Below are positions 36,429-45,170 of a stretch of DNA of 64,000 nt, piece after piece; within the stretch, counting starts at the first letter, position 1; each line of letters opens with the position of its first letter. The notes beneath the pieces are model-generated. The model was not told where the DNA came from. It searched no databases and worked only from the letters and a program-made list of their open reading frames with translations. This stretch comes from Vacuolonema iberomarrocanum LEGE 07170. Its GTDB lineage: Bacteria > Cyanobacteriota > Cyanobacteriia > Elainellales > Elainellaceae. The stretch covers positions 1 through 64,000 of the forward strand of contig JADEXA010000039.1 of NCBI GenBank assembly GCA_015207365.1, in the 5' to 3' direction. The translations under genes and the position numbers were made by a program.

Positions 36429-37199
36429 ATGAACCCCTTGAAGCTGATGTTTGTGCGCCATGCCCAGTCGGTGGGTAATGTGGAACGCCGGATGCAGGGC
36501 TGTGCCGACTATCCCTTAACAGAGGAAGGCAAACGCCAGGCCGCGAGGCTGGCAGAACGGCTGCGGCAAGAAGGCTGGCATCCCACCCATATTTACAGCA
36601 GTCCGCTAAAACGGGCCGCTCAAACGGCTGAGATTTTGCTGTCGCATTTCCTGACAGACTTTTTGCCCACCAGCGTTCGGGATGAAATGGGGGTGAACGA
36701 TGTCAATATTCCCGAGCAGGAGCTACCGCTGACGGGTCTGGCCGGGGATGAGCACCCACCGATTCCGCTCGTCTTTTCCAAGGATCTGGTGGAACACAAA
36801 AATGGCGTGTTTCAGGGGCTCACTTGGGCCGAAGCACAGGCCCAGTATCCCGAACTGTGCCATCGGCTAGAAGCTTCGCTGGATTGGATTCCTATCCCCG
36901 AAGCCGAAACCCTGGAAGAGGCTCGCGATCGCACCCACCACTTTGTCCATCAACTGATTGACCAGCACCAAAATGGCGACCATGTGTTGGTCGTCACCCA
37001 TAGCTGGCTATTGCAGCATTTGATCGCGGCATTGCTGGGGAGCGATCGCACCTGGCGCATTGTGTCGAACAACACAGGTTTATTTGAGTTTTGGATTGAG
37101 CGATCGCGCTGGAACCGCACCGACGACAGCCGTTTCAACACCGACCTCTGGCAAATCCGCCGCATCAACGATGCCCAACACCTCAAAACAAAGGGTTAG
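36429..37199 (+). CDS. Histidine phosphatase superfamily (phosphoglycerate-mutase-like) protein
   Basis: 256 residues from the ATG at 36429 (a GTG at 36414 is in frame). The phosphohistidine motif is MFVRHAQSVGN (RHG-type with Ala), followed by the Arg in YSSPLKRAAQTAE and the second His in VVTHSWLLQHL. A long insertion (about 85-150) after the first beta-alpha units is unusual for the small cobalamin-type phosphatases. The substrate is unknown. The stop codon overlaps the first bases of a palindromic element. Confidence 0.9.
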   Translation: MNPLKLMFVRHAQSVGNVERRMQGCADYPLTEEGKRQAARLAERLRQEGWHPTHIYSSPLKRAAQTAEILLSHFLTDFLPTSVRDEMGVNDVNIPEQELPLTGLAGDEHPPIPLVFSKDLVEHKNGVFQGLTWAEAQAQYPELCHRLEASLDWIPIPEAETLEEARDRTHHFVHQLIDQHQNGDHVLVVTHSWLLQHLIAALLGSDRTWRIVSNNTGLFEFWIERSRWNRTDDSRFNTDLWQIRRINDAQHLKTKG

Positions 37200-37290
37200 A
37201 ACTGACGCAAGTTTTACGTCAGTCCTAAGTGAATTCGTTGATTTTGTGGCCGCGACGCGGCCACAAAATCAACAAACTGCGTAGTTCTGA
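37198..37290. repeat. Family B palindromic element (copy B6)
   Basis: AGAACTGACGCA and TGCGTAGTTCT are the inverted ends. A secondary hairpin ACTGACGCAAGTTTTACGTCAGT sits at the left end. The main stem GTTGATTTTGTGGCCGCG / CGCGGCCACAAAATCAAC is perfect. The left end starts within the TAG stop of the preceding gene. Confidence 0.88.
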
Positions 37291-37884
37291 GGGATGCGCC
37301 CGCAGCAGCAACAAAATTCATCACGGGTAACCGTATATTTTTTCTAAAAGAACAGATCTAAAGGGGGCAAGTTGAGATACACTGCACAGTCAATTCTGGT
37401 TCTCAATGTGTGTTGAGTGGGAAGAATAGGGACATATGTCTTTTGCCTTTATTCGTCTCACAATGAAACTTCTGGGTGTAGCTTGCGTCTAAGCCTATAT
37501 AAGTTTCCACCTCCGCCGAATAGGTAATTGAGAATCAGGGCGCATTTGCTCTGGCCATAGGGCATGTTTGCTCTGCCAGCAAAAGCTCTGGCTACAGGAG
37601 CGTTTGCTCTGAAGTCAGGGATGCTTGCCCTGGTTACAGGGACGTTTGCCCTGGTAGATTGTATTGCTATATTTGCCTTGCCATTGCTCTATACAGATTT
37701 GCAATTGGTTCCAGGCGGTGCGCGAGTCGGCCCTTTATTGTTTTCATATGATCTCAATCTCCAAAAGTCTACGGATGACGAGAATGCCGAGTGGAATGAA
37801 TTGGTTAAGCGCTTACCAATGATTCATGAATCGGGGATTGCAAATCCATTTGGACATCACTCATACATCAGGACATAGAGCAGC
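37200..37884. other. Gene-poor stretch with 21-bp tandem repeats
   Basis: After the family B element no solid gene is seen. A 104-codon frame at 37564-37878 runs through the tandem repeat; it has no ribosome site and repeat-derived sequence (LATGAFALKSGMLALVTG), so I do not call it. Confidence 0.45.
37538..37659. repeat. 21-bp tandem repeats, about five units
   Basis: Units such as GGGATGCTTGCCCTGGTTAC, GGGACGTTTGCCCTGGTAGA and GGAGCGTTTGCTCTGAAGTC follow each other with a 21-bp period; one unit is expanded by an AAAAGCTCTGGCTACA insert. The period is a multiple of three, so a frame stays open through it. Confidence 0.8.
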
Positions 37885-39078
37885 ATGAAACTAGTACGTT
37901 GGTTGCGCCTTTCAACTCTCACAGCAATCAGCCTGAGCATCGGCGGATTGGGCATTGGATTCACAGCCTTTCAACCGGCGGCGATCGCCTCTACCTTCAG
38001 CAACGCAGAAGTTGAGCAGGATCGCTTCATCCTGTTAGCAAATGAGGGGGGAAGCCGCCTCACGATTATTGAACAAATCAGCAATGCACGGGCTTGTTGG
38101 GATCAAACCGGAAGCGAAGTTGAACCGCTCCTCCTCAACTTTGACTTTACGGGCATTTGTGGTCGCGCCAGTGACATGAATGGCTATTCGATTCGGGTCA
38201 ACAACCAGGATTTGGGATTACAGTATCGGCTTGAAGTTGCCACTCAAGGAAATGCGATGGTGTTGTACGCTCGCCCTCGTCGCGGCGGCGGACAACGGTT
38301 AGAAGTTGGCCGGACCCGTGGCATTCCTCAAGAGTTTGGCGAAATTGAACTGAACCCTGGCTGGCGCATTACCCGACGGGTCTACAACGGCCAACCGCTG
38401 GGCCACCTGTATCTGACGAATGAACAGACCCTGACCGCCCTGTTGCAAGAAACCCCATCCCGTCCCTCCGGTTCCGTCGTCGCGGTTCGTCCCACCACTC
38501 CATCGACCGGAAATTCTGGGGTCACCGCACGGCCTGTTTCCGAAACCCCATCATCACGGCCTCGCTATCGCCGTTCCTCCCGCAACAGCACGCAACAGCC
38601 CACCCCCAATGAGCCCATTAACATCGGTGTAGAAACACCTTCTACTCGTCCAACAGGCTCGGCACCGGGCGTTGAGCTGCCACCCCCTCCCGGTGGTACA
38701 ACGGTAGCTGTGGTTCCTGTACCTACCTTGCCACCTCAGCCAACAGGACATCGCCCCCCCGGCGATCCGATGATGCCTTCGATTCCTGTGACCCAAGATC
38801 TCTGGTTCTCAGAGCCGCCTGTATTCTCAGGTACACCTGGGGGCGGATCGCAACAATTGGCCGCGAATCTGGGCTTTAACTATCGCGTCATCGTGAGCGA
38901 TAGCAGCCCCGATGCCCAGCGTCGCATTCGCTCTATCGTTCCCGATGCATTCCGCACGGTGGTTGATGGGGAAGTGGTGCTGCAAGCTGGGCTATTTCGC
39001 GAACGAGATGAAGCGAATACGCTGTTGCAACAACTAAACCAAGCTGATCTGCCAGCAACACTGGTTCCGGTGTTCTAG
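37885..39078 (+). CDS. Exported DUF3747 protein with C-terminal SPOR-like domain
   Basis: 397 residues. Signal peptide near residues 8-36 (LTAISLSIGGLGIGFTAF, cut at AAIAS). Residues 45-190 are DUF3747 (IEQISNARACWDQ, LLNFDFTGICGRASDMNGYS, YNGQPLGHLYLTNE). A Pro/Thr/Ser-rich linker (about 195-310) leads to a C-terminal SPOR-like domain (YRVIVSDSSPDAQRRIRSIV, GLFRERDEANTLLQQLN). SPOR domains bind denuded septal peptidoglycan, so a cell wall location is likely; DUF3747 itself has no known function. Cyanobacteria-specific. Confidence 0.9.
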   Translation: MKLVRWLRLSTLTAISLSIGGLGIGFTAFQPAAIASTFSNAEVEQDRFILLANEGGSRLTIIEQISNARACWDQTGSEVEPLLLNFDFTGICGRASDMNGYSIRVNNQDLGLQYRLEVATQGNAMVLYARPRRGGGQRLEVGRTRGIPQEFGEIELNPGWRITRRVYNGQPLGHLYLTNEQTLTALLQETPSRPSGSVVAVRPTTPSTGNSGVTARPVSETPSSRPRYRRSSRNSTQQPTPNEPINIGVETPSTRPTGSAPGVELPPPPGGTTVAVVPVPTLPPQPTGHRPPGDPMMPSIPVTQDLWFSEPPVFSGTPGGGSQQLAANLGFNYRVIVSDSSPDAQRRIRSIVPDAFRTVVDGEVVLQAGLFRERDEANTLLQQLNQADLPATLVPVF

Positions 39079-39357
39079 GGGCTGTCATCAATTAGATTGT
39101 CCATTGCTTGCAGAACAGGGGGTACAACCTCTAGTTCGTTGAGTTGGGTTAAGCACGGTAAGGCTCAGCCATCAAGCTTTTTGCCTTTAATTGATGACGC
39201 GACCTAACCGTTCTGGATTCTGATAACAACTGGAACAAACGATTCTCATAACAGTCTGTCGAATCAGGGGTTAGCGAAGCTAGCTCCTGATTCTTCGTAT
39301 CTACGCTTTGCGAATGGGTCTGACGGTGTCCTTGAAATAGTTTGGAGAGAAGCACGC

Positions 39358-40140
39358 ATGATGAGCGAGTTGAACGGTTGGCGATCGCCAAAGCCCTGGC
39401 ACAAACAGTCTCACAAATCCTGGCGCTACGGTTTGGTTGGGACAATCGCGCTTTTACTAACGGTCGTGACGGGGGACGGGGCGATCGCATTTCCCCTGAG
39501 CCACATCATCCAGACCGCCGAAACTCACCAATCCGACGACGCTTACCATAAAAACCAGATCATCATCCGTCGTCGGGACTCTCGGCGACGGCAAGCTGAG
39601 TCGCTGCGCCGTCCGCCCGATGCGATTCCTCCGCGCACGACCGACGCATGCGTTGCCCTTACAGCGATGGCAAACATTGCCTACCTGTGGGACTTGAGTT
39701 CTGAACTCAGCGAAGATGTCGAAGGGCGACAGTTTGCGGCCTGCTGGGGAAGGGAAACCGAGGAATCACAAGGTGTTCCCCAATGGCCCAACCGACGGGC
39801 AATGCGGGTAGGTTCGACCTGGTACTATCCCAATGGACGGTCAGCACAGTTCAGTGACTATTGGAATTACCCCAACGGGCGATCGGTCAACTTTGGCGAC
39901 AGTTGGTATTACCCTAATGGCCGCACTGCCCGCTTTGACTCATACTGGTATACCCCAAACAGGCGGAGGGTTTCGGAAGATGAGCTGTTGGCGATCGCCT
40001 GTGCAGAAGTGGGTCGCCGTCGCTGTGCTGAGCGCCTCAATGAAGTGGGTAGCGACAGTGGGTTCTGGTACAACCTAACGCTGATTCAACTGGCTTGGTT
40101 GGGCGAGCAAATTGAGGAAGGGCGTATCGACCCGGACTGA
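39358..40140 (+). CDS. Exported protein with four WYYPNGR-type repeats
   Basis: 260 residues. A twin of basic residues precedes a signal segment (GLVGTIALLLTVVTGDGAIA). A basic linker (RRRDSRRRQAESLRRPP) follows. Residues 155-205 contain four 14-residue repeats of the form W-Y-Y-P-N-G-R-x-x-x-F-x-D/S: TWYYPNGRSAQFSD, YWNYPNGRSVNFGD, SWYYPNGRTARFDS and a degenerate YWYTPNRRRVSED. Cys pairs flank the repeats. The repeat resembles short Trp/Tyr-rich ligand-binding or beta-hairpin repeats such as MORN, but does not match one I can name. Confidence 0.75.
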   Translation: MMSELNGWRSPKPWHKQSHKSWRYGLVGTIALLLTVVTGDGAIAFPLSHIIQTAETHQSDDAYHKNQIIIRRRDSRRRQAESLRRPPDAIPPRTTDACVALTAMANIAYLWDLSSELSEDVEGRQFAACWGRETEESQGVPQWPNRRAMRVGSTWYYPNGRSAQFSDYWNYPNGRSVNFGDSWYYPNGRTARFDSYWYTPNRRRVSEDELLAIACAEVGRRRCAERLNEVGSDSGFWYNLTLIQLAWLGEQIEEGRIDPD

Positions 40141-40215
40141 TCCTCCCAGCCGCCTGAAATTTGCTGTAGATTAGGACTTTAGGCCGTTATCTTTCCTCCG
40201 CAACGAGATTCCTGG

Positions 40216-40908
40216 ATGGGATACCTTGTGCAATCCCAAACATCTCGATTGCTCCCCATTTTTTACGGTCCATTCGTCCCTCTTCATTCATCTATTGCTC
40301 CGGTGACTTCAGCCGAAATCCAAGCCCAAAAAGTTGAACTGCGGCGATCGCTCCTGCGGGCACGCCAGGGAATGCACCCCGATCAGTGGCGAGAAAAGAG
40401 CGATCGCCTCTGCCATCACGTACAACAGTGGCAACCGTTTCAAGAGGCTCGCACGGTACTCGCGTTTTTCAGTACGCGGCAAGAACCGGATCTCATGCCG
40501 CTGTTCCATTTACCCAAGCGCTGGGCATTCCCCCGCTGTGAAGATCAGGCAATGATCTGGCATGAATGGTCTCCCCGCAGTCGCTATCCCTTGCAGACGG
40601 GCAGCTTTGGCATTAGTGAGCCCCATCCGCTCTCGCCCACCATTACCCCGCAACAGGTGGATGTAATTTTGGTTCCGGCGATCGCCTGCGATGTGAGAGG
40701 CTATCGGCTGGGCTATGGCGGCGGCTATTACGACCGGATGCTGAGCAATCCCCTATGGTCGGGCATTCCCACCATCGGAATTGTGTTTGAACTGGCGCGC
40801 TTACCCCAACTGCCGCACGCTCCCTGGGATCGGCGATTAGGCAATATTTGCACTGAAGTGGGCGTGTTTCCCAGTCGCCCGACCACGCCATCCCTGAAGA
40901 TGACTTGA
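40216..40908 (+). CDS. 5-formyltetrahydrofolate cyclo-ligase
   Basis: 230 residues from the ATG at 40216; the family usually begins near the GTG at 40303 (VTSAEIQAQKVELRR), giving 201 residues, so the first 29 residues may not be translated. Typical features: QKVELRRSLL, VLAFFSTRQEPD, the FGISEP strand, and the ATP-binding loop RLGYGGGYYDR. The enzyme converts 5-formyl-THF to 5,10-methenyl-THF in one-carbon metabolism. It is 44 bp upstream of the C26 hydrolase gene and probably cotranscribed with it. Confidence 0.9.
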   Translation: MGYLVQSQTSRLLPIFYGPFVPLHSSIAPVTSAEIQAQKVELRRSLLRARQGMHPDQWREKSDRLCHHVQQWQPFQEARTVLAFFSTRQEPDLMPLFHLPKRWAFPRCEDQAMIWHEWSPRSRYPLQTGSFGISEPHPLSPTITPQQVDVILVPAIACDVRGYRLGYGGGYYDRMLSNPLWSGIPTIGIVFELARLPQLPHAPWDRRLGNICTEVGVFPSRPTTPSLKMT

Positions 40909-40952
40909 GGTTCCATTTCCCCGTTGTCCTTTCACCGCCTTTTTTAAAGACT

Positions 40953-41690
40953 ATGCTGGCTCCTATCATCGGCATCACCACCGCTGGGCGAACGGAATCC
41001 GGGCATTATCAACTGCACCAGACCTATCTCTCGGCAGTGCGGCAAGCGGGTGGCGTTCCCATTCTGCTGGCACCGGGGGAAGATCGATGCGATCGCCTGA
41101 TCGAGCACCTAGATGGCATCATCTTCACCGGGGGTGGCGACATCCATCCGGAGTGCTACGACGGCAAGCCCCATCCCACCATCGCCAAGATGGATCTGGA
41201 GCGCGATCGCTTTGAACTTGACTTAGCCCAACGCGCCATCCAGGCCGATCTCGCCGTCCTAGGTATTTGCCGAGGTATGCAGGTGTTGAGCATCGTCAGT
41301 GGTGCCATGCTCATTCCCCATGTCCCCGAAACCTTCGGTACTACGGTCAGTCATGTGGAGCAACAGCAACCGGACGATCTCCCCACCCCCACCCGCCACA
41401 CAGTCATTCTGGAAACGGGTAGCGTCCTCGCATCTATCGTGGATCAGCGCGAAATCGAGGTGGTCTCATGGCACCACCAGGCCGTGCCCACGGTTCCCCC
41501 CGGTTGGCAAGTCGCGGCCCATGCTGACGATGGCTTGATCGAAGCGGTCGAACATATGGCTCACCCCTGGGCGATCGCCCTCCAATGGCACCCCGAACTC
41601 TCCGCCCCCGACGACCCCCACCAACAAGCCATCTTCCGAGCGTTTGTTCATGCGGCTGCGAGTGTGCGATCGGCTGTCTCTTCTTCGTAA
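40953..41690 (+). CDS. Gamma-glutamyl-gamma-aminobutyrate hydrolase family (peptidase C26)
   Basis: 245 residues from the ATG at 40953 (MLAPIIGITTAG). A TTG frame extends upstream but is not expected to be used. The class I glutamine amidotransferase-like triad is visible: Cys in LGICRGMQ, His in WHPELS with the Glu two residues on. GGGDIHPECY is the family oxyanion region. Relatives such as PuuD cleave gamma-glutamyl-GABA in putrescine degradation; no other putrescine genes are nearby, so the substrate is open. Confidence 0.92.
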   Translation: MLAPIIGITTAGRTESGHYQLHQTYLSAVRQAGGVPILLAPGEDRCDRLIEHLDGIIFTGGGDIHPECYDGKPHPTIAKMDLERDRFELDLAQRAIQADLAVLGICRGMQVLSIVSGAMLIPHVPETFGTTVSHVEQQQPDDLPTPTRHTVILETGSVLASIVDQREIEVVSWHHQAVPTVPPGWQVAAHADDGLIEAVEHMAHPWAIALQWHPELSAPDDPHQQAIFRAFVHAAASVRSAVSSS

Positions 41691-41788
41691 TGTTTGACAG
41701 AGCGCTTGTGATGGGATGGGCGATCGCCCTATTAAAAAACCTTGGCTAAGCTGGATAAATTAATCAGCAAGTTGCGAGGTAGCAGGCT

Positions 41789-42451
41789 ATGCCACGTAGA
41801 GGCTGGGGACAAATTTACGTTGACCGCGATCCAACTGATCCTTACAAAGGCTGGGGATGGGTTGAGGTGCATAGGGATGATCACATCAAGTTCAACGTTC
41901 CTGGTGGATACCCTAAAACCTACAAAGAAGCCTGTGAAGCCTGTCGAGACAATTTTTGGGAAAAACGCAAGAAATATGCAGGCAAACTGAACCTCCCTGC
42001 CAGAGGCAGAGGCGGTACAAACAAATTTATTCTCAACATCAGCGGAGAACAGGTAACTATTCGTGCCCAGAAATCCTTAACTAATCGAGCAGTCATCGCT
42101 TGGGTCAAAACCTGGGCACCACCGAATGCCAAACTTACTACTCCGGGCGATCGCACGATTTCCTTGAATGGAGAAAAGCTAGAAAATCGCCCTTACTTCG
42201 TCTACTTCATCTTGAATGAAGACAGCAACGCCATAAAAATTGGTCAAGCAAAGGATGTAGGCAAGCGACTGAAGTCTCTGCAAACCTCCAGTCCAGCTCA
42301 ACTGAAATTAATGAAGTGTATTCAGACCGATGGGGTTGAAGCGGCGCGTCAATTAGAACAGTCGCTACATGAGAAGTTTAGTGCATTAAGACTAGCTGGA
42401 GAATGGTTCAGGGCTCATGAGATTTTACTGAAGTACATTGAGCAGAACTAG
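41789..42451 (+). CDS. T5orf172/MUG113-type GIY-YIG protein
   Basis: 220 residues. The C-terminal third (about 132-216) is a T5orf172/MUG113 domain, a GIY-YIG nuclease relative: YFVYFILN, then AIKIGQAKDVGKRLKSLQTS with its basic helix, and the Glu of ARQLEQSLHEKF plus GEWFRA. The N-terminal 130 residues contain aromatic/basic stretches (GWGWVEVHRDDHIKF, YKEACEACRDNFWEKRKK) that I cannot assign. Such proteins occur in phages and mobile DNA; lower GC than neighbours hints at transfer. DNA cleavage is predicted from the fold only. Confidence 0.82.
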   Translation: MPRRGWGQIYVDRDPTDPYKGWGWVEVHRDDHIKFNVPGGYPKTYKEACEACRDNFWEKRKKYAGKLNLPARGRGGTNKFILNISGEQVTIRAQKSLTNRAVIAWVKTWAPPNAKLTTPGDRTISLNGEKLENRPYFVYFILNEDSNAIKIGQAKDVGKRLKSLQTSSPAQLKLMKCIQTDGVEAARQLEQSLHEKFSALRLAGEWFRAHEILLKYIEQN

Positions 42452-42528
42452 ATTTGTGGTGAGCGATCGCCCCACGCAAATCTCTCGGGTAATCCCGACA
42501 ACCCAATTCAGTGGAACCAAGAAAATAT

Positions 42529-42580
42529 CACCACAGAGGGCATGAAGAGACTCCTCCGTGTCCTCTGTGCCTCTGTGGTT
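42529..42580. repeat. CCACAGAG..CTCTGTGG-type inverted repeat (copy 2)
   Basis: CACCACAGAGGGCATGAAGA faces a TCCTCTGTGCCTCTGTGG arm. It is related to the copy at 18841-18899 and lies between two convergent genes. Confidence 0.7.
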
Positions 42581-42608
42581 TTCTATTTGCTCGGTATCCA
42601 CAACCGAT

Positions 42609-43700
42609 TCAAACATTGAAGCGGAAGAGCATGACGTCGCCTTCTTGCACCACATATTCTTTTCCTTCGCTGCGAACCAGTCCTTTTTCTTTGGCGGCGG
42701 GCATTGAGCCTGTGGTGACCAGATCGTCGTAGGCGACGGTTTCAGCACGGATGAAGCCACGCTCGAAGTCGGTGTGGATGACGCCTGCAGCTTGGGGGGC
42801 GACCATTCCCGCACGGATCGTCCAGGCGCGGGTTTCCTTGGGGCCGGAGGTAAAGTAGGTGCGCAGACCCAGCAAGTCGTAGGTGGCGCGGATGAGGGAT
42901 TGTAGTCCGCCTTCAGAGACGCCGAGGGATTCCAGGAAATCGGCGCGGTCTTCTTCAGGAAGTTCGATCAGCTCCGATTCGACCTGGGCCGAAATGACGA
43001 TGACCTGGGCGCTTTCTTCAGCGGCGATCGCCCGCACCTGTTCCACCCATTCATTCCCGCTGGCCAAATCATCCTCCGAGACATTGGTGGCGTAGATGAC
43101 AGGTTTGCGGGTCAGCAGTCCCAGGGGTTTGATGATGGCTTCTTCCTCGGGCTCTAGCTCTGCCATTCGTGCCGATTTCCCCGCTTCCAAGACTGGCAGC
43201 AGCTTTTCCAGTATTTCTAGTTCTGCCTTGGCCTCTTTGCTGCTCTTGGCCTGTTTCCTCACGCGATCGATGCGCTTCTCGAGTTGCGACAGATCCGCTA
43301 GGGACAGTTCCAGATTAATAATCTCGATATCGCGCACGGGATCAACTGAGCCCGACACATGGATAATGTCGTCGTTCTCGAAGCAGCGTACGACATGAAC
43401 GATCGCATCCACTTCGCGAATATTGGCCAAAAACTGGTTACCCAGACCTTCCCCTTGACTGGCGCCCTTGACCAATCCGGCAATATCGACAAACTCCACC
43501 CGTGCAGGAATGATCTCCGCAGAGGTAGAAATCTCCGCAAGCTTTTGGAGGCGCGGGTCGGGCACCGCAACCACACCCGTATTTGGCTCGATGGTACAAA
43601 ACGGAAAGTTGGCCGCTTGGGCTTTGGAGTTCGCGACGACGGCGTTAAAGAGAGTGGATTTGCCGACGTTGGGCAGTCCGACGATTCCGGCTTGAAGCAT
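42609..43700 (-). CDS. ychF: YchF/Obg-like ATPase
   Basis: 363 residues from the ATG at 43700 (MLQAGIVGLPNVGKST); the frame is open to 43799 but the family starts here. G1 is GLPNVGKST, followed by FPFCTIEPNTGVV, the DIAGLVKGAS G3 loop and NVSEDD in place of NKXD, the feature that makes YchF prefer ATP. A coiled-coil insert and a C-terminal TGS domain (RTYFTSGPKETRAWTI to EYVVQEGDVMLFRFNV) complete it. The product is a ribosome-associated stress regulator. Convergent with the GIY-YIG gene. Confidence 0.96.
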   Translation of the reverse strand: MLQAGIVGLPNVGKSTLFNAVVANSKAQAANFPFCTIEPNTGVVAVPDPRLQKLAEISTSAEIIPARVEFVDIAGLVKGASQGEGLGNQFLANIREVDAIVHVVRCFENDDIIHVSGSVDPVRDIEIINLELSLADLSQLEKRIDRVRKQAKSSKEAKAELEILEKLLPVLEAGKSARMAELEPEEEAIIKPLGLLTRKPVIYATNVSEDDLASGNEWVEQVRAIAAEESAQVIVISAQVESELIELPEEDRADFLESLGVSEGGLQSLIRATYDLLGLRTYFTSGPKETRAWTIRAGMVAPQAAGVIHTDFERGFIRAETVAYDDLVTTGSMPAAKEKGLVRSEGKEYVVQEGDVMLFRFNV

Positions 43701-43811
43701 AGTACTTGAGCAAAGGTGAAATGTGAGGGTTGCACTGCGGAACAGACGCCAGAGTGGCATGGATGGGCGATCGCCCCAGAGCCATCCCATCAGGGTCAAC
43801 GCTTGCTGATC

Positions 43812-43914
43812 TTATACCAATTTGCCTAGAATCCACTACAGATCATTTTTTGAAAGCCCCGCAGTGCGGGGCTTTCAAAAAATGATCTGGTTTTGGTTTT
43901 CGTAGAATTAGTAT
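43812..43914. repeat. Family A' palindromic element (copy A'2)
   Basis: Left end TTATACCAATTTGCCTAG, right end GTAGAATTAGTATTA, with the hairpin AGATCATTTTTTGAAAGC / GCTTTCAAAAAATGATCT around CCCGCAGTGCGGG. It is the reverse orientation of the copy at 6946-7050. A second partial left end (TTATACCAATTCGCCTAG) follows at 43913-43930, suggesting a tandem or truncated neighbour. Upstream of ychF. Confidence 0.82.
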
Positions 43915-44040
43915 TATACCAATTCGCCTAGAACCCACACGGTAAGAGCATGAGTATCGCCCCGAGTTCTGCGCCAGGATGTTGGAGCGCAATCGTCAGA
44001 GCACATACTCATGCTGCTTTTCTCCTCACACAAGTTTTCC

Positions 44041-44131
44041 AGGACTGACGCATTTTGTTGAATTTCCGGACGCAACGCACTCAAAAAATCAATGCATTGA
44101 ATCAGGATGGCTCAAGCTTTGCGTCAGTCCT
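44041..44131. repeat. Family B palindromic element (copy B7)
   Basis: AGGACTGACGCA and TGCGTCAGTCCT are perfect inverted ends, while the inner hairpin is badly decayed (TTGTTGAATTTCCGGACGC..). It ends 7 bp from the stop of the downstream-facing gene. Confidence 0.8.
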
Positions 44132-44138
44132 CTTCTCG

Positions 44139-44972
44139 TCAAATCGTATTGGTGGCGTTACTTGCTCGCAGGCGCATAGAGGGGCAAACAAGCTGTCCGT
44201 TCGCATCGCGAACAATGGTGCCTGGTTGTCCGTCAAATAGAACCGGAACGAGTACGCGATCGCCATCAACTTCCCGCAAACGATAAAGCTCCGGACGCGC
44301 TGCCATGCAAGCTCGAATCTCGGCTGCATATTCATCAGGAGACTGACTGACAGTCACATTGGGGTCAATTTCGAGGGTCGGGTCTGTCCGGATGTGATAA
44401 GAGCCGATACGCTCCTCGTACAACGGATCTTCATCCTCGACGACGACCCTATCGCCGTAGGAAATCTCAGGAGCCATCGGAGCGACAAAGCCTTCGTCGG
44501 AGTCAGGCTGCGCCTGACTGACGCCCTCGTTTTGAGCCGTTGGGTCACTGGGCGATCGCTCAGTGACAGCAGGAGCCTCATCAGGCGCGGGTTCCACCGA
44601 GGTTGATGGTTCCAAGATAACGGGGATTGGGATCCCCTGCTCAGAGCTGCCTTCATTGGCCATTTGGGGTGGCGGAGGGGCCGGTATCGCTTGTGCCATC
44701 ACAGGGGCAGGAGCGGGGTCAACAACGGGATTAGCTGCCGGGGTGGGCAGCGGCTTTTCTGCCGCCGAATGCTCCTGAACCGCTTGGGTTTCGGGAGCGG
44801 CGATCGCCACCTGCGGCTCAGGTTGGGTCATCGCCTCCAGCGCATCGGGACTTTTCGTCTGTTCGCCCGGATCTTGGGTATCCAAGGGAATCGGATTTGC
44901 AGCCGCTTCGCGAGATGCTTCGTGGAGGGTAAATGCAGCCAGGGTGGTGAGCGCTATCGGTGCTACACGCAT
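44139..44972 (-). CDS. Pro/Ala-rich exported hypothetical protein
   Basis: 277 residues; GGAGG lies 5 bp before the ATG. A short signal-like segment (VAPIALTTLAAFTLHEA) is followed by about 150 residues of Pro/Ala/Glu-rich low complexity, a typical periplasm-spanning or disordered linker. The C-terminal 80 residues (YHIRTDPTLEIDPNVT, EIRACMAARPELYRLREVDG, GTIVRDANGQLVCPSM) look folded, with two Cys. No family recognised. The CDS stops 7 bp from a family B element. Confidence 0.65.
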   Translation of the reverse strand: MRVAPIALTTLAAFTLHEASREAAANPIPLDTQDPGEQTKSPDALEAMTQPEPQVAIAAPETQAVQEHSAAEKPLPTPAANPVVDPAPAPVMAQAIPAPPPPQMANEGSSEQGIPIPVILEPSTSVEPAPDEAPAVTERSPSDPTAQNEGVSQAQPDSDEGFVAPMAPEISYGDRVVVEDEDPLYEERIGSYHIRTDPTLEIDPNVTVSQSPDEYAAEIRACMAARPELYRLREVDGDRVLVPVLFDGQPGTIVRDANGQLVCPSMRLRASNATNTI

Positions 44973-45068
44973 AGGTCCTCCAGAGAGTAGAGAGTTTGCT
45001 CTCTTTTAACGCGGCGTAACTAGGCAAACCCGCACAAAATCAGAAATTGTTTGAATTTTTCTTGGCCT

Positions 45069-45165
45069 TATAGCGCTGTGCGCATTAGGTAAGCACGGTT
45101 GTGTAGGGGCGCGGCGCGCCCCTACACAACCGTCTCTGTGCTTGATGCGGTTGCACACCGCTATA
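45069..45165 (+). mobile_element. Family D MITE-like element (copy D2)
   Basis: 97 bp, TATAGCGCTGTGCGCATTAG at the left and GCACACCGCTATA at the right. The internal hairpin is ACGGTTGTGTAGGGGCGC / GCGCCCCTACACAACCGT. It lies 6 bp from the C3 element. The longer GTAGGGGC arm relative to D1/D3 is matched by GCCCCTAC on the other side. Confidence 0.85.
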
Positions 45166-45170
45166 TTGCC

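Larger units (their letters stand above)
43701..44138. other. Gap between ychF and the Pro-rich exported protein gene
   Basis: No gene. Contains the family A' element, its partial repeat and the family B element B7. Confidence 0.5.

Noticed and set aside
37564..37878. 104-codon ORF before the DUF3747 gene
   Set aside because: Half of it is the 21-bp tandem repeat and no ribosome site precedes it.
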